A stretch of 7,158 nucleotides of DNA from Deltaproteobacteria bacterium (GCA_013139225.1 WTBG01000136.1:1-7158), one strand, 5' to 3'. Shown: positions 1-5,611, counted from the first letter of the stretch. The notes: generated from the sequence alone by a model not told the origin. Numbers and translations are program-made.

Positions 1-31
1 GTCGCAGGTTCAAGCCCTGTCCCGCCCACCA
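1..31 (+). tRNA. 3' end of a tRNA, probably tRNA-Val (cut by window edge)
   Basis: The T arm is complete: a 5-bp stem (4-8 with 16-20, one G-T pair) around a seven-base loop beginning TTCAA. It is followed by the 3' acceptor strand CCCGCCC (21-27), discriminator A28 and an encoded CCA (29-31). The acceptor implies a 5' strand GGGCGGG. A GGGCGG-type acceptor with discriminator A, directly ahead of tRNA-Asp, fits bacterial tRNA-Val. The anticodon lies outside the window, so the identity is inferred. Only three bases separate it from the next tRNA, so the two are surely co-transcribed. Confidence 0.85.
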
Positions 32-34
32 CGC

Positions 35-111
35 GGGGGCGTGGTGTGGTTGGTTAACACACTGGCCTGTCAAGCCAGAGATCGCGAGTTCGAGTCTCGT
101 CGCTCCCGCCA
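35..111 (+). tRNA. tRNA-Asp(GTC)
   Basis: A full cloverleaf can be folded by eye. The acceptor GGGGGCG (35-41) pairs with CGCTCCC (101-107) with one G-T pair. T42 and G43 fill positions 8 and 9. The D stem is GTGT (44-47) with ACAC (57-60). The anticodon stem is CTGGC (62-66) with GCCAG (74-78) around loop CTGTCAA, giving anticodon GTC at 69-71. The T stem is 84-88 with 96-100. Discriminator G108, the usual base in tRNA-Asp, is followed by an encoded CCA (109-111). It is the last member of a tRNA array and is followed 14 bases later by a terminator. Confidence 0.97.
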
Positions 112-125
112 TTTCTTATAAAAGC

Positions 126-152
126 CCCTCAGTGACAAAGCTGAGGGTTTTC
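126..152 (+). terminator. Rho-independent terminator of the tRNA array
   Basis: A perfect 7-bp stem, CCCTCAG (126-132) with CTGAGGG (141-147), encloses an 8-base loop and is followed by TTTTC on the + strand. It sits 15 bases after the CCA end of tRNA-Asp and 60 bases before the next start codon, so it should end the tRNA transcript and separate it from the FmdE gene. Confidence 0.88.
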
Positions 153-214
153 TATTAATTAATAGTACAATAAAAGATCCTAAAAAAATTTAATGAAAAT
201 GTTTAAGGTATGAT

Positions 215-787
215 ATGAAGAAGAATATGCCATTGGATTTAGAAGAATGCATTGAGTTTCATGGACATTTATGCCCGGGAATAATCATAGGTTATCGAGC
301 TGCAAAGATTGCAATGGAAAAAATGAAATTTAAAAAAGCGAGGGATGAAGAAGTGGTTTGCGTTTCAATGAGCGATGGGTGTGCTGTTGATGCCATCCAG
401 TATTTGACTCGGTGTACACTTGGTAAAGGTAATCTAATATTCCAGGACTATGGTAAGATGGTTTTTTTGTTTCTGAAAAGAAAGAAAGGCGGTTCTGGAA
501 CAGGCGTTAGAATTTCTTTACAGTCCACATTAAGATGCAAGAAGTTGAGAAGATCAAAGCATACATCTAAGGAAAAAGCTGCACTTGATTTACTCAAAAT
601 TGTAGAAGACAAACTTTTTAAGATAGAAAAATTGAAGGATTATCCTATACCCAGGAAAGCCAGGATATTTCCTTCCCAGAAGTGTGAGTCTTGCGGAGAA
701 CTCACCATGGAACCCCGTTTAAAGGTATGCGATGGCAAGTTGCTCTGCCCTGAATGTGCCCCAGGAGATTATTCTCGAGGGTGGTAG
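215..787 (+). CDS. fmdE: FmdE-family protein (formylmethanofuran dehydrogenase subunit E-like, zinc-ribbon C-terminus)
   Basis: 190 residues, a full-length family member. The N-terminal FmdE signature HGHLCPG is at 16-22, with Cys20. The second conserved block GCAVDAIQ is at 55-62, with Cys56, and runs into TLGKGNLIFQDYGK (68-81). The C-terminus is a CxxC...CxxC zinc ribbon (Cys157/160 and Cys178/181). The protein is predicted to be cytoplasmic, with no signal peptide. The family is named after a gene of the archaeal molybdenum formylmethanofuran dehydrogenase operon but is common in anaerobic bacteria that lack that enzyme; its biochemical role is unsettled and is often linked to molybdopterin enzymes or metal handling. 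The start is supported by AAGG at 205-208, six bases upstream. The gene is alone after the tRNA terminator. Residues about 103-118 are unusually basic for the family (see findings). The symbol is a family name, not proof of function. Confidence 0.9.
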   Translation: MKKNMPLDLEECIEFHGHLCPGIIIGYRAAKIAMEKMKFKKARDEEVVCVSMSDGCAVDAIQYLTRCTLGKGNLIFQDYGKMVFLFLKRKKGGSGTGVRISLQSTLRCKKLRRSKHTSKEKAALDLLKIVEDKLFKIEKLKDYPIPRKARIFPSQKCESCGELTMEPRLKVCDGKLLCPECAPGDYSRGW

Positions 788-798
788 GTGATAGTATT

Positions 799-1152
799 TT
801 ACTTCTTCTCTGAAAAGGCTTCTATTGCCTTCATAACTTCTATAACATGTGCCATCCCTGGCCCTCCTCCCATAAGGATGGCCACAGAAGCAGCCTCCAT
901 GATTTCTTCCTCAGTTGCTCCCATAGTTAATGCAGACTTGGTATGAGCATGAATACATGGGAGACACCTTAGTCCCACCGCAATTCCCAGTGCAATCAAT
1001 TCCTTTTCTTTGCTCTTAAGCTTACCATCCTGGATAATGCTACCCATGAGATTCATAAAATTGGATCCAATTTCAGGGTATTTTTGTGCAAACTTGGCAG
1101 TATATTCAAAAAACTCATCCAACTTTTCATTCACACTTTCTTTTGCCATCAT
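799..1152 (-). CDS. Carboxymuconolactone decarboxylase / AhpD-like family protein
   Basis: 117 residues, the usual length for a single CMD domain. The helical core contains the redox motif C63-x-x-C66-x-x-x-H70 (RCLPCIHAH). It is preceded by the conserved Glu51 in KEKELIALGIAV and followed by the typical GATEEEIMEAASVAILMGGGP helix. Members with CxxCxxxH are AhpD-type: they act as small thiol-disulfide reductants or peroxidase partners rather than true decarboxylases. The substrate cannot be told from sequence. Two consecutive ATGs are possible. The purine-rich GGAG at 1156-1159 is 3 bases from the first ATG and 6 from the second (1149), so the protein may really start at residue 2. The gene converges on fmdE with an 11-base gap and no visible terminator between them. 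It lies 148 bases downstream of the Ub-Mut7C gene on the same strand. Confidence 0.92.
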   Translation of the reverse strand: MMAKESVNEKLDEFFEYTAKFAQKYPEIGSNFMNLMGSIIQDGKLKSKEKELIALGIAVGLRCLPCIHAHTKSALTMGATEEEIMEAASVAILMGGGPGMAHVIEVMKAIEAFSEKK

Positions 1153-1194
1153 TCTCTCCCTTCTTTTTGTTATTAAACCAAAGTGGACACTGAG

Positions 1195-1222
1195 AATTTA
1201 AGAAAACATATCAAGTGTTCAA
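1195..1222 (-). promoter_or_regulatory. Candidate promoter of the AhpD-like gene
   Basis: On the minus strand, TTGAAC (1217-1222) and TAAATT (1195-1200) are separated by 16 bases. Each hexamer matches the sigma-70 consensus at four of six positions. The predicted transcript start near 1188 would give a leader of about 35-40 bases containing the purine-rich ribosome binding site. This is consensus matching by eye in AT-rich DNA, so it is weak. Confidence 0.28.
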
Positions 1223-1300
1223 AGTCAAGCATATAGAGGTTCAGGCGTTTTGGAGAATGCAATTTTTCAAATCCCTTAAAATCTATAATTTTCCAATCCC

Positions 1301-1600
1301 CTATTTTGCTTTCATCTTAATAAGTGGCTTGTCTCTTAGCATGGTAACACCCGAAATGTCAAATGTTTCAAAAATGGGATAGATGCTAAACCTGTCTTTT
1401 TCTTTTACCATATAGGAGAAGTCAACAGATATTCCGTTTGCTAGTATAAGATCAACTTCTTCAGGGGGTATTCCAATTGACTTGATCAATTCCATAATAG
1501 AATTTGGTTTCTCGAAAGAGTAAGTAAATTCTGTTTTTCTTATCTCAACTGAAAGATAGTCGTTAAGTTCTTCGTAAAACCGAAAATTGGCATAAGGCAT
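1301..1600 (-). CDS. Stand-alone Ub-Mut7C (ubiquitin-like, ThiS/MoaD fold) domain protein
   Basis: 99 residues matching the N-terminal beta-grasp domain normally fused to a Mut7-C RNase (PIN-like) domain. Recognisable blocks are FRFYEELNDYL (6-16), EEVDLILANGISVDFSY (47-63) and RFSIYPIFETFDISGVTMLRDKPL (70-93). In typical fused proteins the next segment is the RNase domain, with a catalytic-type LDVHLGKLARYLR motif and a C-terminal zinc ribbon. Here the frame stops six residues after the linker, and only 148 bases remain before the next gene, too few to encode the missing part of about 150 residues. There is no C-terminal Gly-Gly, so it is not an ordinary sulfur carrier. The start is the only ATG that fits the domain, but no clear SD precedes it; a 12-bp palindrome abuts the start instead. 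It could be a genuine single-domain protein or the remnant of a truncated gene. Confidence 0.75.
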   Translation of the reverse strand: MPYANFRFYEELNDYLSVEIRKTEFTYSFEKPNSIMELIKSIGIPPEEVDLILANGISVDFSYMVKEKDRFSIYPIFETFDISGVTMLRDKPLIKMKAK

Positions 1601-1601
1601 G

Positions 1602-1613
1602 GAAGTTAACTTC
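1602..1613. repeat. 12-bp perfect palindrome GAAGTTAACTTC at the Ub-Mut7C start
   Basis: The palindrome ends one base upstream of the ATG of the Ub-Mut7C gene, in the place where an SD sequence would be expected. It could be an operator or, in RNA, a weak duplex that masks the start. It is short and AT-containing, so chance is possible. Confidence 0.5.
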
Positions 1614-1673
1614 GTTTGAATTGATTGATTAAATGATGTAGTTTATGTGAATGAATAATGAGGTAATTAGATG

Positions 1674-1701
1674 TTGCGTGTTCCGCATTTCGTGTGACGT
1701 G
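1674..1701 (+). repeat. Four degenerate tandem heptads, consensus TTNCGTG
   Basis: Bases 1674-1680 (TTGCGTG), 1681-1687 (TTCCGCA), 1688-1694 (TTTCGTG) and 1695-1701 (TGACGTG) align as four 7-base units. They lie in the 174-base gap between the sigma-factor stop and the Ub-Mut7C start. They stand out as CG-containing DNA in an AT-rich spacer. No coding or RNA feature accounts for them. The rest of this gap (1614-1673 and 1702-1774) shows only AT-rich sequence with an 8-base direct repeat AACTTTAA (1705 and 1736) and no convincing terminator. Confidence 0.5.
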
Positions 1702-1774
1702 CTGAACTTTAAGAATTTGTAACGGCCACATAAATAACTTTAAAAGCAGTGAGTTATAGGGCATCATTAAGATA

Positions 1775-3259
1775 TCAGTTTAAATTCATAAAATCCCTCA
1801 GTTCCATAATATGATTAGGAGTTCTCAGCTTGTTCAATGCTACTTCTAAAATTTGCCTGATTCTTTCCCTGCTCAGATTAAATTCTTCACCAATTTCTTC
1901 CAGGGTGTGATCACAATTTTCCCCAATACCAAAACGAAGTTTAACAATTTCTCTTTCACGCTGTGTTAGATTCGATAAAACATCATCTATAATGTATGAC
2001 AAATTCGAGGTTATTACAACCTGTTCTAAAGTGGAGTTGGTATCATGATTTGGTATAAGAATGGAGAAGTTTTCTCCTTTTTCTTCATCAAAATCATCTA
2101 ATGATATAGAATCCTTGAAACTTTGCAACACTTTCTCGACAGATTCTAAAGGTGTGTTTGTTGTTTTAGCTATTTCTGCCAGTGTGGGTTCTCTCCCATA
2201 TTCATGCAGTAATAGATTCGATGCTTTCATAATACGACTAAATTTTTCATTGATATATACTGGTGTTCTAATAGTTCTTGACTGACAGTCAAGTGCCCTA
2301 ATCATTGCTTGTCTTATCCACCAGGTTGCATAGGTAATAAATCTATGCCCTCTCTGGTAATCATAAGTATCAATTGCCCTGATTAAACCTAAATTGCCCT
2401 CCTGAATCAAGTCGAGTAAGGAGAGACCATGCTGGGCATATTTCTTTGCTATACTGATCACTAGCCTAAGATTAGCTTGAACCAGTTGATTCTTTAATTC
2501 TTTAATTCCCTTTGATAGTTTGGAAATATCTCTTATGGTTTTTTTTAGCTCTTTTTCAATAAGTTGATATTTACTTCTATTTCTTTTGATGATTGGAATT
2601 TTACCCAAGATCCTTATAATTCTATTGATATCCGTTAATCTGAGTTTTGTTTTTGCTATGCATTTGGAGATTTCGGCTTCAACTTTATAAAGTTTCTTTT
2701 CGAGTATTTCTTTAGAATTAGATCTTCTAGTTAATATTTTTATAGCACGATTTACTTTCTTTCTTTCTTTCTCCAATGTAATGAGATCGTCAAAAGGGTT
2801 GAAGGAGCTACTGTTATGGTGGAGCATTTTTTTTGCATCTTTTATTGAATTAAAAGGAACCATTCGCAAGAGTTCCTTCTTAATGATTTTACACCATTTG
2901 TGAACAAGTATTTTATATTCCTTCTCACTTTCTTTAATCCTCTTTGCTAAGAGAATCTCCTCTTCTTCCTTCAGTAGTGGATACTTATTTATTGATTTAA
3001 AGTAAGTAACTAGCGGATAATCTGCTCCGCCCTGAGGTTCAGAGTATAGTTCTTCATCTTTTTTAAGAGAGAGCTCTTCTGTCTCATCTCCAGCATAATT
3101 AGCAAATGTTGGGAAAGAAACCAGGTTTTTCTCAGATTTGTAGCCATCTTTATTTACTAACTTTAACTTAGGTCGATTTTTCTCGATGGTCTCTTCTGGT
3201 GGAGAGTCGATATCGAAGTCTTTTATTTCATATTTTTTACTTATGTTTGTATAATTCAT
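1775..3259 (-). CDS. RpoD-like sigma-70 family RNA polymerase sigma factor (group 2-like)
   Basis: 494 residues. After a low-complexity acidic/basic N-terminus (1-79) with no recognisable region 1.1, region 1.2 is at about 80-112 (DYPLVTYFKSINKYPLLKEE). A lysine-rich helical linker of about 145 residues (113-256) follows. Region 2 is at 257-328 and includes NLRLVISIAKKY, DLIQEGNLGLIRAID and the promoter-melting block FITYATWWIRQA. Region 3 is at about 338-404, with the 3.2 finger SLDDFDEEKGE. Region 4 is at 424-482, with LTQREREIVKLRFG and the -35 recognition helix LSRERIRQI. It therefore directs RNA polymerase to RpoD-type promoters. The missing region 1.1 and divergent linker suggest an alternative, group 2 (RpoS-like in role) factor rather than the housekeeping one, but the primary factor is not excluded. 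The SD AAAGGAG (3266-3272) lies six bases upstream, inside an inverted repeat. No anti-sigma gene is adjacent. Confidence 0.95.
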   Translation of the reverse strand: MNYTNISKKYEIKDFDIDSPPEETIEKNRPKLKLVNKDGYKSEKNLVSFPTFANYAGDETEELSLKKDEELYSEPQGGADYPLVTYFKSINKYPLLKEEEEILLAKRIKESEKEYKILVHKWCKIIKKELLRMVPFNSIKDAKKMLHHNSSSFNPFDDLITLEKERKKVNRAIKILTRRSNSKEILEKKLYKVEAEISKCIAKTKLRLTDINRIIRILGKIPIIKRNRSKYQLIEKELKKTIRDISKLSKGIKELKNQLVQANLRLVISIAKKYAQHGLSLLDLIQEGNLGLIRAIDTYDYQRGHRFITYATWWIRQAMIRALDCQSRTIRTPVYINEKFSRIMKASNLLLHEYGREPTLAEIAKTTNTPLESVEKVLQSFKDSISLDDFDEEKGENFSILIPNHDTNSTLEQVVITSNLSYIIDDVLSNLTQREREIVKLRFGIGENCDHTLEEIGEEFNLSRERIRQILEVALNKLRTPNHIMELRDFMNLN

Positions 3260-3265
3260 CTCAAA

Positions 3266-3281
3266 CTCCTTTACAAAGGAG
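3266..3281 (-). promoter_or_regulatory. SD-sequestering hairpin in the sigma-factor leader
   Basis: The window strand reads CTCCTTTACAAAGGAG, a perfect 7-bp inverted repeat with a two-base centre. In the sigma mRNA the left arm is an anti-SD, CUCCUUU, and the right arm is the SD AAAGGAG itself, six bases from the AUG. A six-pair stem closed by a UGUA tetraloop would hide the ribosome binding site. A second AAGGAG at 3301-3306, upstream in the mRNA, could capture the same anti-SD and free the real one. Hiding and exposing the SD is the principle of RNA thermometers and translational switches, known for heat-shock sigma factor mRNAs. Function here is inferred. Confidence 0.6.
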
Positions 3282-3330
3282 AACTGTGTTTAGAAACTAA
3301 CTCCTTATAATACTATTTTTATTTTAAACG

Positions 3331-3346
3331 TATGACTTATGTCATA
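3331..3346. promoter_or_regulatory. Operator-like inverted repeat TATGAC-N4-GTCATA upstream of the sigma gene
   Basis: A perfect 6+6 inverted repeat with a four-base spacer, centred 79 bases upstream of the sigma start codon. The geometry resembles sites for dimeric helix-turn-helix regulators such as the CRP/FNR family, though the half-site is not a classic one. A -10-like TATTAT lies on the minus strand at 3307-3312, with no good -35. If that is the promoter, the repeat is centred near -38, a typical activator position. An alternative -10, TAAAAT at 3321-3326, would place the repeat within the promoter, as for a repressor. Confidence 0.45.
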
Positions 3347-3457
3347 AAAGCAAGAGATATGAAAATAGATGGATATTCTCATTTTAATATTCTGAGTTAA
3401 TCTTTATTTATCATACAGTTAATTGAAATCTGAATAATAAAATATTTGTTCCTTATG

Positions 3458-3475
3458 TAATAATAATTATTATTA
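3458..3475. repeat. 18-bp perfect AT palindrome (TAA)3/(TTA)3
   Basis: TAATAATAATTATTATTA is a perfect palindrome made of trinucleotide repeats, continued by ATTATCA at 3475-3481. Its 7-1-7 core resembles a Fur box (TGATAAT-N-ATTATCA) with one change in each half, and the trailing ATTATCA is an exact Fur half-site. It is equally compatible with simple-sequence AT DNA. Confidence 0.35.
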
Positions 3476-3573
3476 TTATCATGTCAAGCGTTGAAGTAAT
3501 ATTTTGTGGAATAAAAAAACGATTTTTTCTTGCGAATAGTCTAACTACTGGGATTGTTGACTAATTGTTTGTG

Positions 3574-3597
3574 CGGGGGGGGCGTTCGCGAAGCGTT
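3574..3597. other. GC island with G8 homopolymer and TTCGCGAA palindrome
   Basis: Within AT-rich spacer DNA, bases 3575-3582 are eight consecutive Gs. They are followed by GCGTTCGCGAAGCG, which contains the 8-bp palindrome TTCGCGAA (3585-3592). Only one copy is present in the window, and no gene crosses it. Confidence 0.45.
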
Positions 3598-3623
3598 TGG
3601 TGTTATACTTGGAATTTGAATTA

Positions 3624-3657
3624 GAAAAAAGGGGCAAGCATAAAAAATTGCTTCCCC
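3624..3657 (-). terminator. Rho-independent terminator of the aldehyde oxidoreductase gene
   Basis: On the minus strand GGGGAAGC (3657-3650) pairs with GCTTGCCCC (3639-3631) with a single bulged G. The loop is about ten bases and T-rich, and TTTTTT (3630-3625) follows immediately. It lies about 40 bases past the stop codon at 3695 and separates that gene from the sigma-factor unit downstream. On the + strand no T-run follows, so it is directional. Confidence 0.88.
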
Positions 3658-3694
3658 CTCCTTAGTCCGTAATCTCTTATAAAATAATATAATC

Positions 3695-5611
3695 TTAGGA
3701 GTAGACACCTTTTTGCTCAAGTTCATCGGCTACATCATCAAGTCCAAGCTCTTTAAGCTTTTCCTTTTTGGGTATTCCTTTTTCGTCCCATCCTCTTAAG
3801 CGGTAATATTCATCCAGCATAACTTCCCATTTTTCGGAGTCAATTTTCTCACCTTTGTATGGACCATTTGGAACCGGTTCATTTGCCCATTTACCTATAA
3901 GACGATCATCCTTTCTGTCCAAACCTTCCCTGCACGAGTAGGCCCGCTCCACGTTATGGACACGTTCGGCAACGGTCAGCATCTCCTCTTCATTGACTTT
4001 CACACCGGTTGCAAGGTAAAAGAGTGTATAGAGATTATCGAAAGAAAAGTCTTTGGTGCCGGTGCCAAGTCCCAGAAGAAACTTGCATACCTGAAACAGA
4101 TCGCACATCAGCGATTTATGCTGATAGTATATCAACGGGCTAGCCTTCTTATATGAGGATGGATCCATGACATCAGCGGTTCCAAATTTCGCTTCTGCTT
4201 CTTCCTTGGTCATCACTGGAAACGCAGGGAACTCAACCGGCACCAGGGCGGTCAAATGGCAGGCACCACGCGTGGAAGTAGCAAATCCCAGGGACGTGCC
4301 CTTCATAATTCGGGAATCCACGCCTCCCATAACCATGCCTTTTGAGTGACTTACATATGCCTCGGCTTCTTTACCGAATTGCCTAGATGCTTTCACAATA
4401 CCTTCTGCCAAAACATCACCCACACCTTGACGAAAAGCCACCTTTTCCATCATCTTTGCCATGGCTTCGTGGTTACCCCAGGTAAGTTGAATACCATCAA
4501 GATCCTTCTCAGTTACGATGCCCTTCTCATACCACTCCATAACCACAGCCATGCCTGACGCAAACTCAATGAGGTCCAAGCCGAGCTGGTTTCCCATGTT
4601 ATTCATCTTAAAAACGGAGGCAATATTGTTGTTGCCGCATACGGGCCCGAGCGGTGTAAAAGCGCCTTCCTCAATTTTGTTGCCCCATTCCCCGGCGTAT
4701 GGCCCCTCCTTTACCTCAAATTTTTTGCCGCAGCCGATTGGGCATTTGAAGCAGGGTTTGTTGGAAATATAAAATTTCGGGGCAACATTTTTAGGGTTAA
4801 AGTTTTCAATACCCTCAAAGCCGCCCGTTTGCTGAAAGTTTCTAATTGCTAAAAAACCCGCTTTATCCGTTGCATAGGTTCCTGTTGAACCACCGTTCTT
4901 GCGGAAATGTTCATATTTGTCAGATTTAGCGATACGCTGCTGAAATTCCTTGGCCAGTCGGTTAAATCCATCAGGATCAAAAAGCTGCACGTCTTTTGTT
5001 CCTTGGATGGCCACGGCTTTCAAATTCTTGGATCCCATAACGGCTCCCATGCCGGTTCTGGATGCTGAGCGCTCCTCATGAATAATGTTGGCAATACTTA
5101 CAAGGTTCTCACCAGCCTGCCCGATGGCAGCAACACGGACTCTTCTGTCACCAAGCTCCTCCTTGATCTGTGCCTCTGCCTCCCTGATATTCTTGCCCCA
5201 CAAGTGGCGTGCCGATTTAATCTCAATTTTGTCGTCATTGATCCAGAGATAGACCGGTTCCTGAGCCTTGCCCTGGATGACAAGGTGATCAAAGCCCGCC
5301 CTTTTCATGGCCGGACCAAAATAACCACCAGCATTAGAATTGCCCATTATACCGGTCAGGGGTGATTTACTGGTCACATGAAATCTGGCTGGGCTGGGCG
5401 CGGACGTGCCCGAAAGTGGACCGCAGGAAAAGATCAATTTATTGTATGGCGAAAGAGGTTCGATCTCTGGGCCCACTTCATCAAAAAGGAGCTTTGCGCT
5501 GATTCCTCTTCCACCGACAAAATTTTTGCAGAGATGTTCATCCATCAAATGCCTTTCGATCGTACCGCTTCCCAAATCGACCCGAAGTATAGTTCCCGCC
5601 CATCCATACAT
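3695..5611 (-). CDS. aor: Tungsten-dependent aldehyde:ferredoxin oxidoreductase family protein
   Basis: 638 residues, slightly longer than archaeal AOR (about 605). It oxidises aldehydes (or, in reverse, reduces acids) using a bis-pterin tungsten cofactor and a [4Fe-4S] cluster, passing electrons to ferredoxin in the cytoplasm. The N-terminal domain starts MYGWAGTILRVDL and carries GGRG (33-36), PLSGTSAPSPARF (65-77) and NSNAGGYFGPAMKRAG (91-106), which surround the pterin. Cluster ligands are C287-x-x-C290-x-x-x-C294 and distal Cys509 in CDLFQVCKF. LGLD (343-346) and the C-terminal NVERAYSCREGLDRKDD (553-569) are standard family motifs. SD AGGAGG (5620-5625) is 8 bases from the ATG. It is 79 bases downstream of the GNAT gene. 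No AOR iron-sulfur partner, MoaD-like gene or W transporter is adjacent. By eye it is more GC-rich than its neighbours. The substrate is unknown. Confidence 0.95.
   Translation of the reverse strand: MYGWAGTILRVDLGSGTIERHLMDEHLCKNFVGGRGISAKLLFDEVGPEIEPLSPYNKLIFSCGPLSGTSAPSPARFHVTSKSPLTGIMGNSNAGGYFGPAMKRAGFDHLVIQGKAQEPVYLWINDDKIEIKSARHLWGKNIREAEAQIKEELGDRRVRVAAIGQAGENLVSIANIIHEERSASRTGMGAVMGSKNLKAVAIQGTKDVQLFDPDGFNRLAKEFQQRIAKSDKYEHFRKNGGSTGTYATDKAGFLAIRNFQQTGGFEGIENFNPKNVAPKFYISNKPCFKCPIGCGKKFEVKEGPYAGEWGNKIEEGAFTPLGPVCGNNNIASVFKMNNMGNQLGLDLIEFASGMAVVMEWYEKGIVTEKDLDGIQLTWGNHEAMAKMMEKVAFRQGVGDVLAEGIVKASRQFGKEAEAYVSHSKGMVMGGVDSRIMKGTSLGFATSTRGACHLTALVPVEFPAFPVMTKEEAEAKFGTADVMDPSSYKKASPLIYYQHKSLMCDLFQVCKFLLGLGTGTKDFSFDNLYTLFYLATGVKVNEEEMLTVAERVHNVERAYSCREGLDRKDDRLIGKWANEPVPNGPYKGEKIDSEKWEVMLDEYYRLRGWDEKGIPKKEKLKELGLDDVADELEQKGVYS

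Larger units (their letters stand above)
3282..3694. other. AT-rich intergenic region between the sigma-factor and aldehyde oxidoreductase genes
   Basis: No protein-coding frame here has both a ribosome binding site and a credible sequence. The region holds the upstream control region of the sigma gene (3301-3346) and a direct repeat ATATTCT (about 3373-3394). It also holds an 18-bp AT palindrome (3458-3475), an A/T hairpin-like tract near 3513-3530, a GC island with a G8 run (3574-3597) and the terminator of the aldehyde oxidoreductase gene. The flanking genes point the same way (leftward), so this space carries a 3' end and a promoter, not two promoters. Confidence 0.7.

Noticed and set aside
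215..787. Selenocysteine at the FmdE cysteine motifs
   Set aside because: Both conserved positions (Cys20, Cys56) are encoded as ordinary cysteine codons and the frame has no internal TGA.
1153..1300. Remnant of the missing Mut7-C RNase domain downstream of the Ub-Mut7C gene
   Set aside because: Reading the spacer in the minus-strand frames gives no LDVHLGKLARYLR-like motif or zinc ribbon, and the space is too short.
3481..3564. 27-codon + strand ORF beginning ATGTCAAGC in the spacer upstream of the sigma gene
   Set aside because: No ribosome binding site (the upstream sequence is TTATTATTATC), an unremarkable protein sequence, and it runs into the GC island.
3541..3726. 61-codon minus-strand frame overlapping the 3' end of the aldehyde oxidoreductase gene
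   Set aside because: It crosses the rho-independent terminator and the end of a well-supported gene in another frame, and the sequence looks non-coding.
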